NCBI GenBank assembly: GCA_020027645.1
Contig: JAHKKM010000010.1
Coordinates: forward strand, 1-35,979
Direction: 5' to 3'
From: Pseudomonadota bacterium
Lineage (GTDB): Bacteria; Pseudomonadota; Gammaproteobacteria; Steroidobacterales; Woeseiaceae
Length of the DNA stretch: 35,979 nucleotides
Both the position numbers and the translations under genes were made by a program. Positions within the stretch are counted from its first letter, which is position 1, and every line of letters begins with the position of its first letter. The notes below the pieces were generated by a model. It saw nothing but the letters and a program-made list of their open reading frames with translations, was not told where the DNA came from and made no database searches. Shown here piece by piece: positions 15,774-23,929 of the stretch.

Positions 15774-17495
15774 ATGCTGAGGAATTACCGCATGAGTGCG
15801 AGGTTGCTGCTTCCAGTCCTGATCCTGTTGCTCGGCGCCTGCAGCCCTGCGGAAAATGATTACGACATTATCCTGCGTGGCGGCACGATTTACGACGGGC
15901 TCGGCAACGAGCCTGTGGTTGGCGACATTGCCATATCCGGTGACACGATTGCCGCCATCGGTGACTTGGGCAAGTTCAAAGGAAAGCTTGAGTACGATGT
16001 CCGCGGCAAAGCCGTTGCTCCCGGTTTCATCAACATGTTGTCCTGGTCCACCGAATCACTGATCGAGGACGGCCGGGGTATGAGCGACATCCTGCAGGGC
16101 GTGACCCTCGAAGTGATGGGTGAAGGTTTCTCGATGGGCCCGCTCAATGCGGCGATGAAAAAAGAGGCGCAGGCGCGCCAGGGTGATATCAAGTACGACA
16201 TCCCATGGTCGACGCTGGGCGAGTACCTCGATTACCTTGTGGCAAAAGGTATCTCAACCAACATTGCATCCTACGTTGGCGCCACTTCGGTGCGCGTTCA
16301 CGAGATCGGATTTGAGGATCGGGAGCCCTCCCCCGAGGAACTCGGCCGCATGCAGGAGCTGGTGCGCGTGGCGATGCGCGAAGGCGCAATCGGAGTCGGA
16401 TCATCCCTGATCTATGCACCCGCAAGCTTCGCGAACACGGAAGAGCTCATCGCACTGGTTCAGGCCGCCGCCGATTACGGCGGTGCCTACATTTCGCATA
16501 TACGCTCCGAGGGCAACCGCCTCGAGGAAGGCGTGCAGGAACTGATCAAGATCTCCAGCGTGACCGGCGCGCCGGCGGAAATTTATCACCTGAAAGCAGC
16601 CGGCAAACAGAACTGGGACAAGTTCGACGGCGTATTGCGCCTGATCGAGGAGGCACAGGATGCGGGCCTCGCAATAACGGCGGACATGTATACCTATACG
16701 GCGGGTGCCACCGGACTGGATGCGGCCATGCCGCTGTGGGTGCAGGAAGGCGGCCATGACAAATGGGTGGAGCAGTTGCGTGATCCACAGGTCCGTGCTC
16801 GTGTCGTCAAAGAGATGCAGCAGCCAACCGATGAGTGGGAAAACTTTTTTGTCGGGGCGGGGCCGGAAAACATGATCCTGCTCGAATTCAGGAACGCGAA
16901 GCTCAAGCCACTGACCGGCAAGACCCTGCTCGAAGTTTCCGAGGCACGTGGCACCTCACCGGCAGAAACAGCCATCGACCTGGTCATCGAAGACGACAGT
17001 CGGGTCGGCACGGCTTACGTGCTCATGTCGGAAGAAAACGTTCGCAAGGCAGTCAGCAAGTCCTGGGTCAGTTTCGGCTCGGACGCTGCCGCGGTGGCAA
17101 ACGAAGGCCAATTCCTCCTGAGCAATCCACATCCGCGGGCCTACGGCAATTTTGCGCGCGTGCTGGGGAAATACTCTCGCGACGAGGGCATCGTGCCACT
17201 CAAGGACGCCATCCGGCGCATGACTTCACTTCCTGCGCACAACACGGGTATCCGGCAACGTGGTCAACTGACAGCCGGTTACTTTGCCGACGTCGTAGTG
17301 TTCGATCCTGCACGCATTACCGATCACTCGACCTTCGAAGACCCGCATCACTATGCCAGCGGCATGGAGCACGTCTTCGTCAACGGCGTGCAGGTACTGA
17401 AATCAGGCGAACACTCCGGCGCCTTGCCAGGGCGTGTGGTACGTGGCCCGGGCTGGACTGGCTGGCCGGAAAACAGTGACAAGGATGTATTGTGA
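15774..17495 (+). CDS. N-acyl-D-amino-acid deacylase-like amidohydrolase, lipoprotein
   Basis: This 573-residue protein starts at ATG 15774 (GGGAG upstream; Met7 is an alternative start). Lipobox LLLGAC gives C23. The family frame is clear: YDIILRGGTIYDGLG, a central barrel with YISHIRSEG (H242) and EIYHLKAAG (H272), WVSFGSDAAA (D437), then the HPRAYGNFARVLGKYSR insert and a final strand domain AGYFADVVVFDPARI. The odd point is that the usual GFID-x-H-x-H motif of strand 1 reads GFINMLSWS (residues 85-92), so both His are missing, and the Cys that normally bridges metals is replaced in VMGEGF. Later ligands remain. It may be a one-metal enzyme or have shifted chemistry. It is the last gene of the four-gene set. 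Confidence 0.9.
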   Translation: MLRNYRMSARLLLPVLILLLGACSPAENDYDIILRGGTIYDGLGNEPVVGDIAISGDTIAAIGDLGKFKGKLEYDVRGKAVAPGFINMLSWSTESLIEDGRGMSDILQGVTLEVMGEGFSMGPLNAAMKKEAQARQGDIKYDIPWSTLGEYLDYLVAKGISTNIASYVGATSVRVHEIGFEDREPSPEELGRMQELVRVAMREGAIGVGSSLIYAPASFANTEELIALVQAAADYGGAYISHIRSEGNRLEEGVQELIKISSVTGAPAEIYHLKAAGKQNWDKFDGVLRLIEEAQDAGLAITADMYTYTAGATGLDAAMPLWVQEGGHDKWVEQLRDPQVRARVVKEMQQPTDEWENFFVGAGPENMILLEFRNAKLKPLTGKTLLEVSEARGTSPAETAIDLVIEDDSRVGTAYVLMSEENVRKAVSKSWVSFGSDAAAVANEGQFLLSNPHPRAYGNFARVLGKYSRDEGIVPLKDAIRRMTSLPAHNTGIRQRGQLTAGYFADVVVFDPARITDHSTFEDPHHYASGMEHVFVNGVQVLKSGEHSGALPGRVVRGPGWTGWPENSDKDVL

Positions 17496-17555
17496 GCGTG
17501 TGCAAGCGTTGTGCATCGGCACTTCAAAGACGGGACACGACAGCCGGCCAGTGAT

Positions 17556-17987
17556 TCAGAAAGAGAACGGCCGAGGATCTCGTAAATCAGCGGGAAGGTA
17601 TCGGCTCCGCAGTTTATGCTGTTTGATCGGCGGAAATTCCTCGAGGATGATCCGCCGCACGTGATTTTCGGCGACCAGCAGACGGTCGTCGGCTATTTTC
17701 TGCAGCGCACGTGCATCCTGCAGGGCTTCCTTGGCCTCCTGCAGATAACTGGGCCTGACCTTGTCACTTGATTGCCGCAGGCTGTCCAGCCGGGACTCGG
17801 CTTTCATGGTCACACGCTCCGCCTTTGCTGCCACCTGACGCTGTTCCTGCATCGCTGCAAGAGCCTGGCGCAGCTGCCCCGACGCGGAGTGTTGCCAGCC
17901 TGACAATGCAATATGCAGGGTGGCCGCGACGAGCAATACCGATCCGGCCAATAGCCCCCAGTGTTGTATGAGGAATTGATTGTCCAT
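17556..17987 (-). CDS. Single-pass membrane protein with coiled coil
   Basis: This encodes 143 residues from ATG 17987; the longer frame adds 17 unlikely residues and there is no strong ribosome-binding site. One transmembrane segment lies at about residues 8-30 (WGLLAGSVLLVAATLHIAL). It is followed by about 70 residues of heptad-like Ala/Gln/Arg/Glu sequence (LRQALAAMQEQRQVAAKAERVTMKAESRLDSL..., quoted in part) ending in a Pro-interrupted basic tail. It resembles small anchored coiled-coil proteins with no assigned role. It is convergent with the deacylase gene (60 bp gap) and divergent from the M20 peptidase gene (121 bp gap). The function is not recognised. Confidence 0.65.
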   Translation of the reverse strand: MDNQFLIQHWGLLAGSVLLVAATLHIALSGWQHSASGQLRQALAAMQEQRQVAAKAERVTMKAESRLDSLRQSSDKVRPSYLQEAKEALQDARALQKIADDRLLVAENHVRRIILEEFPPIKQHKLRSRYLPADLRDPRPFSF

Positions 17988-18108
17988 AGGGATCAATCTA
18001 ACAGCTTCGACCGGCCACAAATCGGGCGGATGTCGCAAAATTGCCCGACCTCCCGCCGGTTATTGTTTATGCTTGCCGCCATCCGCCCTGTGACCCCGGG
18101 AAACTTCC

Positions 18109-19530
18109 ATGCTGAAGCTGATTATCGCATCCGTCTTTCTAGCCGTGAGCGCATTGCCGGCAGCCGCGCAGAATCAAAGCTCGTTTTACACCGCGGACTA
18201 CCAGCAGCAGGCATTGGAGATTTTCCGTGACATTATTGCGATCCGCTCAGCGGCGGGGCATGGAAAAGTCCCAGAGGTCGCTGCATACCTGGCGGAACGC
18301 TTCCTGGCCGGCGGCTTCGACAAGGAAGACGTGCACGTACTACCGTTCATCCTGCCCACGGGCGAAGAAACCGCATCGTTGGTGGTTCAGTACCGCGGCG
18401 ATAATTCCTCCGGACGCAAGCCGATCCTGCTGCTTGCGCACATGGATATCGTCGATGCGCTGCCCGAGGACTGGGAACGGGACCCGTACACGCTCGTCGA
18501 GGAGGACGGTTACTTCTTTGGCCGTGGCACACTCGACAACAAGTTGGGTGTAACTGAACTCACTACCACGTTCTTGCGATTGAAAGCCGAGAGTTTTACG
18601 CCGACCCGCGATCTCGTCATCGCTTTCACCGGCGACGAAGAAACCAACATGCTGACCATTCGTGACCTGGTGACCACGCACCGCGAATTGACGGATGCCG
18701 AGTATGTCCTCAATTCCGATGGCGGCAGCGGCCTGCTGGACATCGATCACCACGCAAAAGCCTATTACTTGCAAGCGGCCGAAAAAACCTACGCCAGTTT
18801 CGCACTGACTATCCGCAATCCAGGCGGTCACAGCTCGATGCCGCGAAAGGACAATGCAATCTATGAACTCGCCGCCGTGCTGCGGAATATCGAGGCATAC
18901 CAGTTTCCGGTGCAGACCAACGAGATCACGCGCGCGTATTTCGAGGTCATGGCACCGATAACCACAGGAGAAGCCGGTGCCGCCATGCGCCGTTTTGCCA
19001 GGGACCCGCAGGACCAGGAAGCAATCGACGTGATCAGCCGCGACCCGTCGACGATTGGCCTGATTCGGACGACTTGTGTGGCAACGATGTTGGCGGCAGG
19101 CCATGCAGAGAACGCACTGCCGCAATCAGCAACCGCAACGGTCAATTGCAGGATTTTTCCCGGCGTGTCTCCAGACGATGTGAGAGATAAGCTGCGGGTG
19201 GCCGCGCAGAACGCGGCACTGGAAATCACGACGCTGGATGAACCGCGTGCCGGCCCGGCATCGGAACTGAATGAGGAAGTGCTGAGTGCAGTAACGAAAT
19301 CAGTGAGCGCACGCTATCCGGGCATTCCAGTCGTTCCCTACATGGCAGCGTATGGCACCGATGGCAAGGAGACACGCATCGCCGGTATGCCGACTTACGG
19401 GGTTTCCGGATTATTTTTCCGCGCGGAAGACGAATTTTCGCACGGCTTGAACGAACGGGTTGAAGTGCGGGAATTCTACGGTGCCCTGGAACACTGGCAT
19501 CGCATGCTACTTGCACTGGCCGGCCGCTGA
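18109..19530 (+). CDS. Secreted M20-family metallopeptidase
   Basis: This 473-residue protein has a signal peptide at residues 1-20 (cleavage after AAA). Dizinc ligands fit M20: LLAHMDIVD (H111, D113), GRGTLDNKLG (bridging D143), TGDEETN (catalytic E177 and ligand E178), LNSDGG (Asp ligand), and a late DEFSHGLNERV His. The NPGGHSSMPRKDNAIYELA segment is the lid/dimer domain with its conserved His. Overall it resembles the ArgE/DapE/carboxypeptidase-G2-like group, which removes amino acids from peptides or N-acyl groups. Export to the periplasm and lack of a lipobox distinguish it from the three upstream lipoproteins. It probably works on the same kind of substrate (inference). There is only a poor ribosome-binding site before ATG 18109. 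Confidence 0.92.
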   Translation: MLKLIIASVFLAVSALPAAAQNQSSFYTADYQQQALEIFRDIIAIRSAAGHGKVPEVAAYLAERFLAGGFDKEDVHVLPFILPTGEETASLVVQYRGDNSSGRKPILLLAHMDIVDALPEDWERDPYTLVEEDGYFFGRGTLDNKLGVTELTTTFLRLKAESFTPTRDLVIAFTGDEETNMLTIRDLVTTHRELTDAEYVLNSDGGSGLLDIDHHAKAYYLQAAEKTYASFALTIRNPGGHSSMPRKDNAIYELAAVLRNIEAYQFPVQTNEITRAYFEVMAPITTGEAGAAMRRFARDPQDQEAIDVISRDPSTIGLIRTTCVATMLAAGHAENALPQSATATVNCRIFPGVSPDDVRDKLRVAAQNAALEITTLDEPRAGPASELNEEVLSAVTKSVSARYPGIPVVPYMAAYGTDGKETRIAGMPTYGVSGLFFRAEDEFSHGLNERVEVREFYGALEHWHRMLLALAGR

Positions 19531-19564
19531 TGCGCGACCTCTCACGGCGCACACTGCAAATTCT

Positions 19565-19969
19565 TCAGTCGTTCTTATCCGCGCCTTCGGCCGAATCCTC
19601 GATTGCCGCCGACGGCGGCCACGGCGTGTCGAACGGAAACGGACGTACGTTGGTATTGAACGTAAGAAACCGGACGATCTGGTAGGTGTAACTGGCAAGC
19701 GATTGGCCCAGGGCCCGCAGGGCTTCGTTGATGGTGCCGTTGAACAACAGCCAGAAAAACTGCAGCAGGACGACAGCAAACAGCACCATTCGCGAAATGG
19801 CGTACAGGAAGACGAACACCAGGATGAAGAAAAAGCGCAGCCAGGTTGCTTTGGATTTGACGTTCTGCTCCAGAGAATTGCTGTTATGAACATCGCCCGT
19901 GCCATCGTCCGTGTCATCGTCCATGGCATCGCCGGGTGCATGGTCGCGCGGTTGTGATCCGTGGGTCAT
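19565..19969 (-). CDS. DUF4389 membrane protein
   Basis: This 134-residue protein starts at ATG 19969 after GAGGATC. The N-terminal 40 residues are acidic (DDDTDDGTGD) and would be cytoplasmic. Then come two close hydrophobic segments (about 44-60 and 62-82, FFFILVFVFLYAISRMVLFAVVLLQFFWLLF). The DUF4389 pattern follows: NGTINEALRALGQSLASYTYQIVRFLTFNTNVRPFPF. Related proteins are small conserved inner-membrane proteins of unknown function. It is last in a loose set of minus-strand envelope genes (21274 to 19565), separated from the L7/L12-like gene by 122 bp in which I see no further gene. Confidence 0.85.
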   Translation of the reverse strand: MTHGSQPRDHAPGDAMDDDTDDGTGDVHNSNSLEQNVKSKATWLRFFFILVFVFLYAISRMVLFAVVLLQFFWLLFNGTINEALRALGQSLASYTYQIVRFLTFNTNVRPFPFDTPWPPSAAIEDSAEGADKND

Positions 19970-20091
19970 CGTCGATCCTCGTTTCAGCCAGTTGATTTAC
20001 GCCGACATCATACCGCGGAATGGGTGGGTCGGGAGCAGGTCGGCTGCTCAGAGTATCGGGACTGCAGGGTGCAAGTGTCTTCGCGGATACC

Positions 20092-20373
20092 TCAGGCGGC
20101 AGTCAAATGGCGATAGACGGCGAAAATCAGTAGCGCCAGTAACAGTGACATCAACAGGCGTGGCGTGCCGCTGCCGGATTCCGTCAGTTCCGGCCGCGGA
20201 TTCTTTTCCGTGAACTGGCGCGCAGCGCGTTCGACCAGCACTTTTGCATTGGCGAGGCCGATACCAGTACGCTCACGCAGGATCTTGATCGCCTCGATCT
20301 TTCGGCCCTTCTCGATCGCGTGCAACACCTCCATCGGCAGTTCGGCGTCGGAGACAATGACTTCCGGTTTCAT
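20092..20373 (-). CDS. Ribosomal L7/L12 C-terminal-like domain with tail anchor
   Basis: This 93-residue protein starts at ATG 20373, leaving off 26 unlikely upstream residues. Residues 10-50 (LPMEVLHAIEKGRKIEAIKILRERTGIGLANAKVLVE) match the second half of the L7/L12 C-terminal domain: helix, turn GIGL, then the AK-LVE helix. The factor-binding stalk uses this surface. The N-terminal dimerisation domain and hinge are absent. A hydrophobic segment (LLMSLLLALLIFAVY, about 72-88) near the C terminus would anchor it in a membrane with the domain in the cytoplasm. Proteins of this kind are found as uncharacterised small proteins; I do not claim a ribosomal role. Confidence 0.75.
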   Translation of the reverse strand: MKPEVIVSDAELPMEVLHAIEKGRKIEAIKILRERTGIGLANAKVLVERAARQFTEKNPRPELTESGSGTPRLLMSLLLALLIFAVYRHLTAA

Positions 20374-20461
20374 TCCTGTATGCCTCGCATACCGTATTAA
20401 TGGGCGTACTCTAGCGATGGCCTGTATGACTGACGCCAAAGCAGGTCTCAATTCCGGAAAT

Positions 20462-20929
20462 TTAGCGACTGGTCGATCTGGGTGACAGGTACATCGTTAT
20501 CCCAGCCTGCACAACTTCCACGCCTTGGCCGTCGAACACCTGCACCTTGACGATGGCGTCCTGCGCTATGCCCGGGATCACCTCCGGCATGACGGCTTTC
20601 GCGACGACGCTGGCGTTGGCCTTGGCCAGGTAACGGATGGTCATGCCGCGAGGAATCCAGCGCATGTTCGTATCGAGCAGTGCCTCCATCATGGTACCGG
20701 CGGCTACTTCGCAAAGGTTTGCCATGGCGATTGCGTGCACGGTGCCAATATGGTTGGTGACACGGCGCCGTTTTCGCATGTGCACTTGCACCGTTCCTTC
20801 GCCGAGCTGCACAAACAGCGGCCGGATGGATGCAAAATACGGTGCACGCCAGCAAACAATGCGCGAAAACAGCCAGCGGCCGGTGGCATGTCCCTTCAGC
20901 CGGTTCCACGCATCAATGGCGCGCGGCAT
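20462..20929 (-). CDS. DUF4442 hotdog-fold protein
   Basis: This 155-residue protein starts at ATG 20929 (GAGAGG upstream); a start four codons earlier is possible. The sequence pattern fits the DUF4442 (YiiD C-terminal-like) hotdog group: RAPYFASIRPLFVQLGEGTVQVHMRKRRRVTNHIGTVHAIAMANLCEVAAG (quoted in part here as motifs NHIGTVHA and AMANLCE), then MRWIPRGMTIRYLAKANASV and an end strand GVEVVQAGITMYLSPR. NHIGTVHAIAMANL corresponds to the central hotdog helix, where thioesterases keep an Asn or Asp/Glu. It is probably a thioesterase or acyl-binding protein in the cytoplasm; the substrate is unknown. Confidence 0.8.
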   Translation of the reverse strand: MPRAIDAWNRLKGHATGRWLFSRIVCWRAPYFASIRPLFVQLGEGTVQVHMRKRRRVTNHIGTVHAIAMANLCEVAAGTMMEALLDTNMRWIPRGMTIRYLAKANASVVAKAVMPEVIPGIAQDAIVKVQVFDGQGVEVVQAGITMYLSPRSTSR

Positions 20930-20971
20930 GGTGCCTCTCACCTTGCACTCGGTTTGCGAGGCGGCCGCAGT

Positions 20972-21274
20972 TCATTGCGCCTCCCCGGCTCCGCTGGAAT
21001 TTTCGCGACAGCGCGCCAGCAGACCTTCGATTTTTTTCTGGAAATCACCACCCGCACCGAGCGATTTTGCCTCGTACCCGAGGTCGGATTTCATGCACCA
21101 GGCAACGGCGTAGTCTTCACCGCGCAGCAGCAGTCCGTAGTAAACGCCCTGGGCGAATCCCTCGTAGTAATCATCGTGAAATTGCGGTGAATCAGGACCG
21201 TCGGCAACGCCATCGCCGGCAAGCGCCGAAAGGCATGCCAGCAATGCACCGGCCATCAGCAGCTTTCGATACAT
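20972..21274 (-). CDS. Small secreted protein of unknown function
   Basis: This 100-residue protein starts at ATG 21274, with a GGGGG tract upstream. A signal peptide covers residues 1-19 (LLMAGALLACLSALA); a Cys at 14 does not make a good lipobox. The mature protein is about 80 residues, rich in Gly, Tyr and Asp (FHDDYYEGFAQGVYYGLLLRGEDYAVAWCMKSDLGYEAKSLGAG), with two Cys that could pair. No family is recognised. It is the first of three close minus-strand genes and lies 42 bp before the DUF4442 gene. Confidence 0.7.
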   Translation of the reverse strand: MYRKLLMAGALLACLSALAGDGVADGPDSPQFHDDYYEGFAQGVYYGLLLRGEDYAVAWCMKSDLGYEAKSLGAGGDFQKKIEGLLARCRENSSGAGEAQ

Positions 21275-21394
21275 ACCTGAGCCCCCGTTAGTAAGGCCGG
21301 AACCGTGCTCGCCCGGCGCGCGATATAGTGCGCAATTTCGCCGCCGTGTAGCAATATCGCCTCGCTGCAGATGGATGTCCGGTCGGGCCTGCTG

Positions 21395-22903
21395 CTACTC
21401 ATTCCGTCGGCCACCCGTGAGCCCGGCGCTACCGGGTCCGCCGCCGGCAAAGTAGCCGAGCAGCCGGTGCATGGCGTCGGTATCGAAGCGGCAGTACTCG
21501 AGCAGCTGCTGTTTCAGTTCCGCCTTGCGTTGTTCCGTCGTAGCCGGATCGATAGCCTCTAGATAACCTTCAGAAGCTTCTGTACCTTCCTGAATTCCTT
21601 CTAAATCTGTATACCCTGAATCCGCAGTTATAGTGGGCAGCACCGACTTCAGCGACCAGGACCCGGCCATCGCCGGGTGGTAGTAGTGGTCTTCGGTCAC
21701 GCGCCTCAGATCGACCAGGCGTTCGATGATCGCGCTCAGCGCGGGGGCGAGGTCCGGGAAGCGATGTAACAGGCGATCGATGACCACCCGCTCATAGCTG
21801 GAATACATTAATACGACGCCATTCTTGCCCAGCACACGAATCAGCGACTCGGCCACCCGGCGCATCGGCGGCTCGCCGCTGAGATCAAGAAATTCAGCAT
21901 GCTGCACTTCGCCTGCCGACGCTTCGTAATGACAGGACCACTGGAATGGCAAGACTTCGTACGGACGGGTGTTCGCCCAGCGTGGAATTGCCGGAGCAAT
22001 CGTCTCGAAATCCAGGTAATAACGCGGGTAGCCGAGCGAGTCAGCAAAGGCCTTTGCACCAGGAAGAAGTTCGGCGGTCCCGGACCGGGTGACCCGTTGC
22101 ACCCATTGCTGGCGATCCGTTAACTGCCGCTCCGGCACCTGCCTGAGGTCGGTAATGCCGAGCCTGATCCATTCGCCTGCAGTGCCCTTCGAGACTCTTG
22201 GCAGGGTTTGAACCGGAAATTCGTCTTTGGGCCAACAATAGCCGATGAACGGGCAGTCGTATGGCGTATTGCACTGTTTGCCTACGCCGATTTCCGGCTC
22301 GCCACCGGCGACGGTATCGCGCGCCATCCTGACCAGCGATGCTACTTCCGGGTTGAGCCGAACCACGTCGTCACCGATATCGACCTCGCGCAGCAAGCCC
22401 AGGTAATTCTCACCACCGGGATAGACAAACTGGTTGTCGACGTGGGCCAGCAGGACCTGGTCGGCCGTGTAGCCCAAACCGCGAAATACCCAGCTCTGCA
22501 CAGCCGTATCGAAAAGGTGTTCGTCCTTCACTGAAGTTGATGACTTTACTTCGATGATGTGCCAGTTGTGGCCGTCGGGGAGCAGCACATCGATGCGAAC
22601 AAGGACTCCACCGAAAGCAAGCGTTGCCTCGAAAACCGGGAACTGTGCACCTTCATTCAATAATCGCGTGGTCTTGCGGATCGCGTGCTCCAGCCCGCCC
22701 TCATAGGGAATCAGCACGGATCCGGGTGCATCGTAGATTGTTCTCGCGACTTCTCCGATCGCATGGCCGGCTGAAAACGCCGCGCGCGTTGCCGACGAAA
22801 AAACTGCCAGCTCGGGCTTGTGCACTTCGAGCCAGAGTCGTTTCAGGCACTGGCGCGCCGACATCAGTCGCGATTTCGACAGATTCCTGGCTTTGCTGAG
22901 CAT
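21395..22903 (-). CDS. DUF2779 protein: Cas4-like PD-(D/E)XK nuclease fused to a DEDD-type exonuclease domain
   Basis: This 502-residue protein has two parts. Residues 1-225 form an iron-sulphur nuclease like Cas4/AddB: C19 in RQCLKRLW, catalytic D105 in VRIDVLL, E118-V-K120 in IIEVKSS, then C211-x5-C217-x5-C223, giving four Cys for a 4Fe-4S cluster. Residues about 290-500 look like a DnaQ/RNase H-type exonuclease: YYLDFET (D298, E300), YERVVIDRLLHRF and a late YCRFDTDAMHRLL. DUF2779 proteins have this build and no proven function; DNA or RNA end-processing is the likely role. It is not near CRISPR or recBCD-like genes. Met14 is an alternative start. It is divergent from the solute-binding protein gene. 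Confidence 0.88.
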   Translation of the reverse strand: MLSKARNLSKSRLMSARQCLKRLWLEVHKPELAVFSSATRAAFSAGHAIGEVARTIYDAPGSVLIPYEGGLEHAIRKTTRLLNEGAQFPVFEATLAFGGVLVRIDVLLPDGHNWHIIEVKSSTSVKDEHLFDTAVQSWVFRGLGYTADQVLLAHVDNQFVYPGGENYLGLLREVDIGDDVVRLNPEVASLVRMARDTVAGGEPEIGVGKQCNTPYDCPFIGYCWPKDEFPVQTLPRVSKGTAGEWIRLGITDLRQVPERQLTDRQQWVQRVTRSGTAELLPGAKAFADSLGYPRYYLDFETIAPAIPRWANTRPYEVLPFQWSCHYEASAGEVQHAEFLDLSGEPPMRRVAESLIRVLGKNGVVLMYSSYERVVIDRLLHRFPDLAPALSAIIERLVDLRRVTEDHYYHPAMAGSWSLKSVLPTITADSGYTDLEGIQEGTEASEGYLEAIDPATTEQRKAELKQQLLEYCRFDTDAMHRLLGYFAGGGPGSAGLTGGRRNE

Positions 22904-23041
22904 ATAGACCCGGTAGCGATAACGGCTGCCGACTGGACAAGCATCGGCTGCGTTGCCAGACTAGCGTACCGCGATCCGCTGGATGTGAGCCATGATCCCC
23001 ATGGAAATACCCCCGGCTAAAAAAGCAATGAGGATACGTCG

Positions 23042-23929
23042 ATGAGCCGACAACCTGGCCATAATCTCGCCTGCTTGCTGCTGTCCCTGGCTTGCATTGC
23101 GGCTTACTCCCCGGCTGTTCAGGCGCAGGCACTCGATGGCGCGCTCAAGCGAGTGGCGGACTCGGGCATTTTCACTATTGGTTACGTGCCGGATGCGCCG
23201 CCAATGGCCTTTGACGGTGAGGATGGCAAGCCGACGGGTTTCTCCATAGCCCTTTGTCAACATGTGGCCACGGCGGTAAAGGAAGCCGTTGGACGTGAGA
23301 GCATCGATATTCGCTACGTGCCGCTGATTTCGCCAGAAGACCGCATGAAAGCCATCGAGTCGCACACTATCGATATCGAATGCGGTACGACCACGGTAAC
23401 GCTGTCGCGCCGCGCGCGGGTCGATTTCAGCTTGATGACTTTCATTACCGGCGCCGCCGTATTGTCGTTGAAGAGCCATCCGATCAATTCCATCGAAGAG
23501 CTGTCGGGAAAGACCGTCGCGGTCATCAAGCATACGACCACCGAAACGGCGTTGCGCAAGTTCATTACTAATAATGACTTCAAGATCACCCTCAGGATCA
23601 TCGAGACCCACGACGAGGGCATCGAGCTTTTGTCGGCAGGCAAGGTTGACGGCTACGCATCCGATCGGGCCATGTTGATTGGCCAGGTCTTCCGCAGCAC
23701 CGACCGCGCCAAGTTCGCGATTACCCGTGACGTGTTCTCGCTCGAACCCTATGCACTGATGCTGCCACTCGGGGACACGCAATTCCGCCTGGTGACCGAC
23801 CGCGCACTGGCCAACGTGTACCGGGGAGCGAGGATACTGCGGCTCTACCAGGACTGGTTCGGTCGATACGGCGAACCGATGTCGCCTGTACTCAAGGCAC
23901 TGTATGAATTCGAGGCTGTGACTGAATGA
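23042..23929 (+). CDS. Periplasmic solute-binding protein, amino-acid ABC type (SBP_bac_3)
   Basis: This 295-residue protein starts at ATG 23042, with a GAGGA tract 9 bp upstream. A signal peptide covers about residues 1-28 (cleavage after VQA). The family 3 pattern is complete: LKRVADSGIFTIGYVPDAPPMAFDGEDGKPTGFSIALCQHV, then RYVPLISPEDRMKAIESHTIDIECGTTTVTLSRRARVDFSLMTF (seen as motifs EDRMKAIES and IECGTTTVT), ELSGKTVAVIKHTTTETALR and KVDGYASDRAML. It resembles the glutamate/aspartate-binding GltI group. No permease or ATPase gene is beside it, so it either serves a transporter elsewhere or has another role. Its TGA overlaps the ATG of the DUF411 gene (ATGA). Confidence 0.92.
   Translation: MSRQPGHNLACLLLSLACIAAYSPAVQAQALDGALKRVADSGIFTIGYVPDAPPMAFDGEDGKPTGFSIALCQHVATAVKEAVGRESIDIRYVPLISPEDRMKAIESHTIDIECGTTTVTLSRRARVDFSLMTFITGAAVLSLKSHPINSIEELSGKTVAVIKHTTTETALRKFITNNDFKITLRIIETHDEGIELLSAGKVDGYASDRAMLIGQVFRSTDRAKFAITRDVFSLEPYALMLPLGDTQFRLVTDRALANVYRGARILRLYQDWFGRYGEPMSPVLKALYEFEAVTE

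Noticed and set aside
18340..19125. 261-residue minus-strand open frame
   Set aside because: It is antisense to the M20 peptidase with its full metal-ligand set; the composition fits a shadow frame.
21395..22903. Cas4 as part of a CRISPR locus
   Set aside because: There is no repeat-spacer array and no other cas gene; the C-terminal DnaQ-like half marks it as DUF2779.
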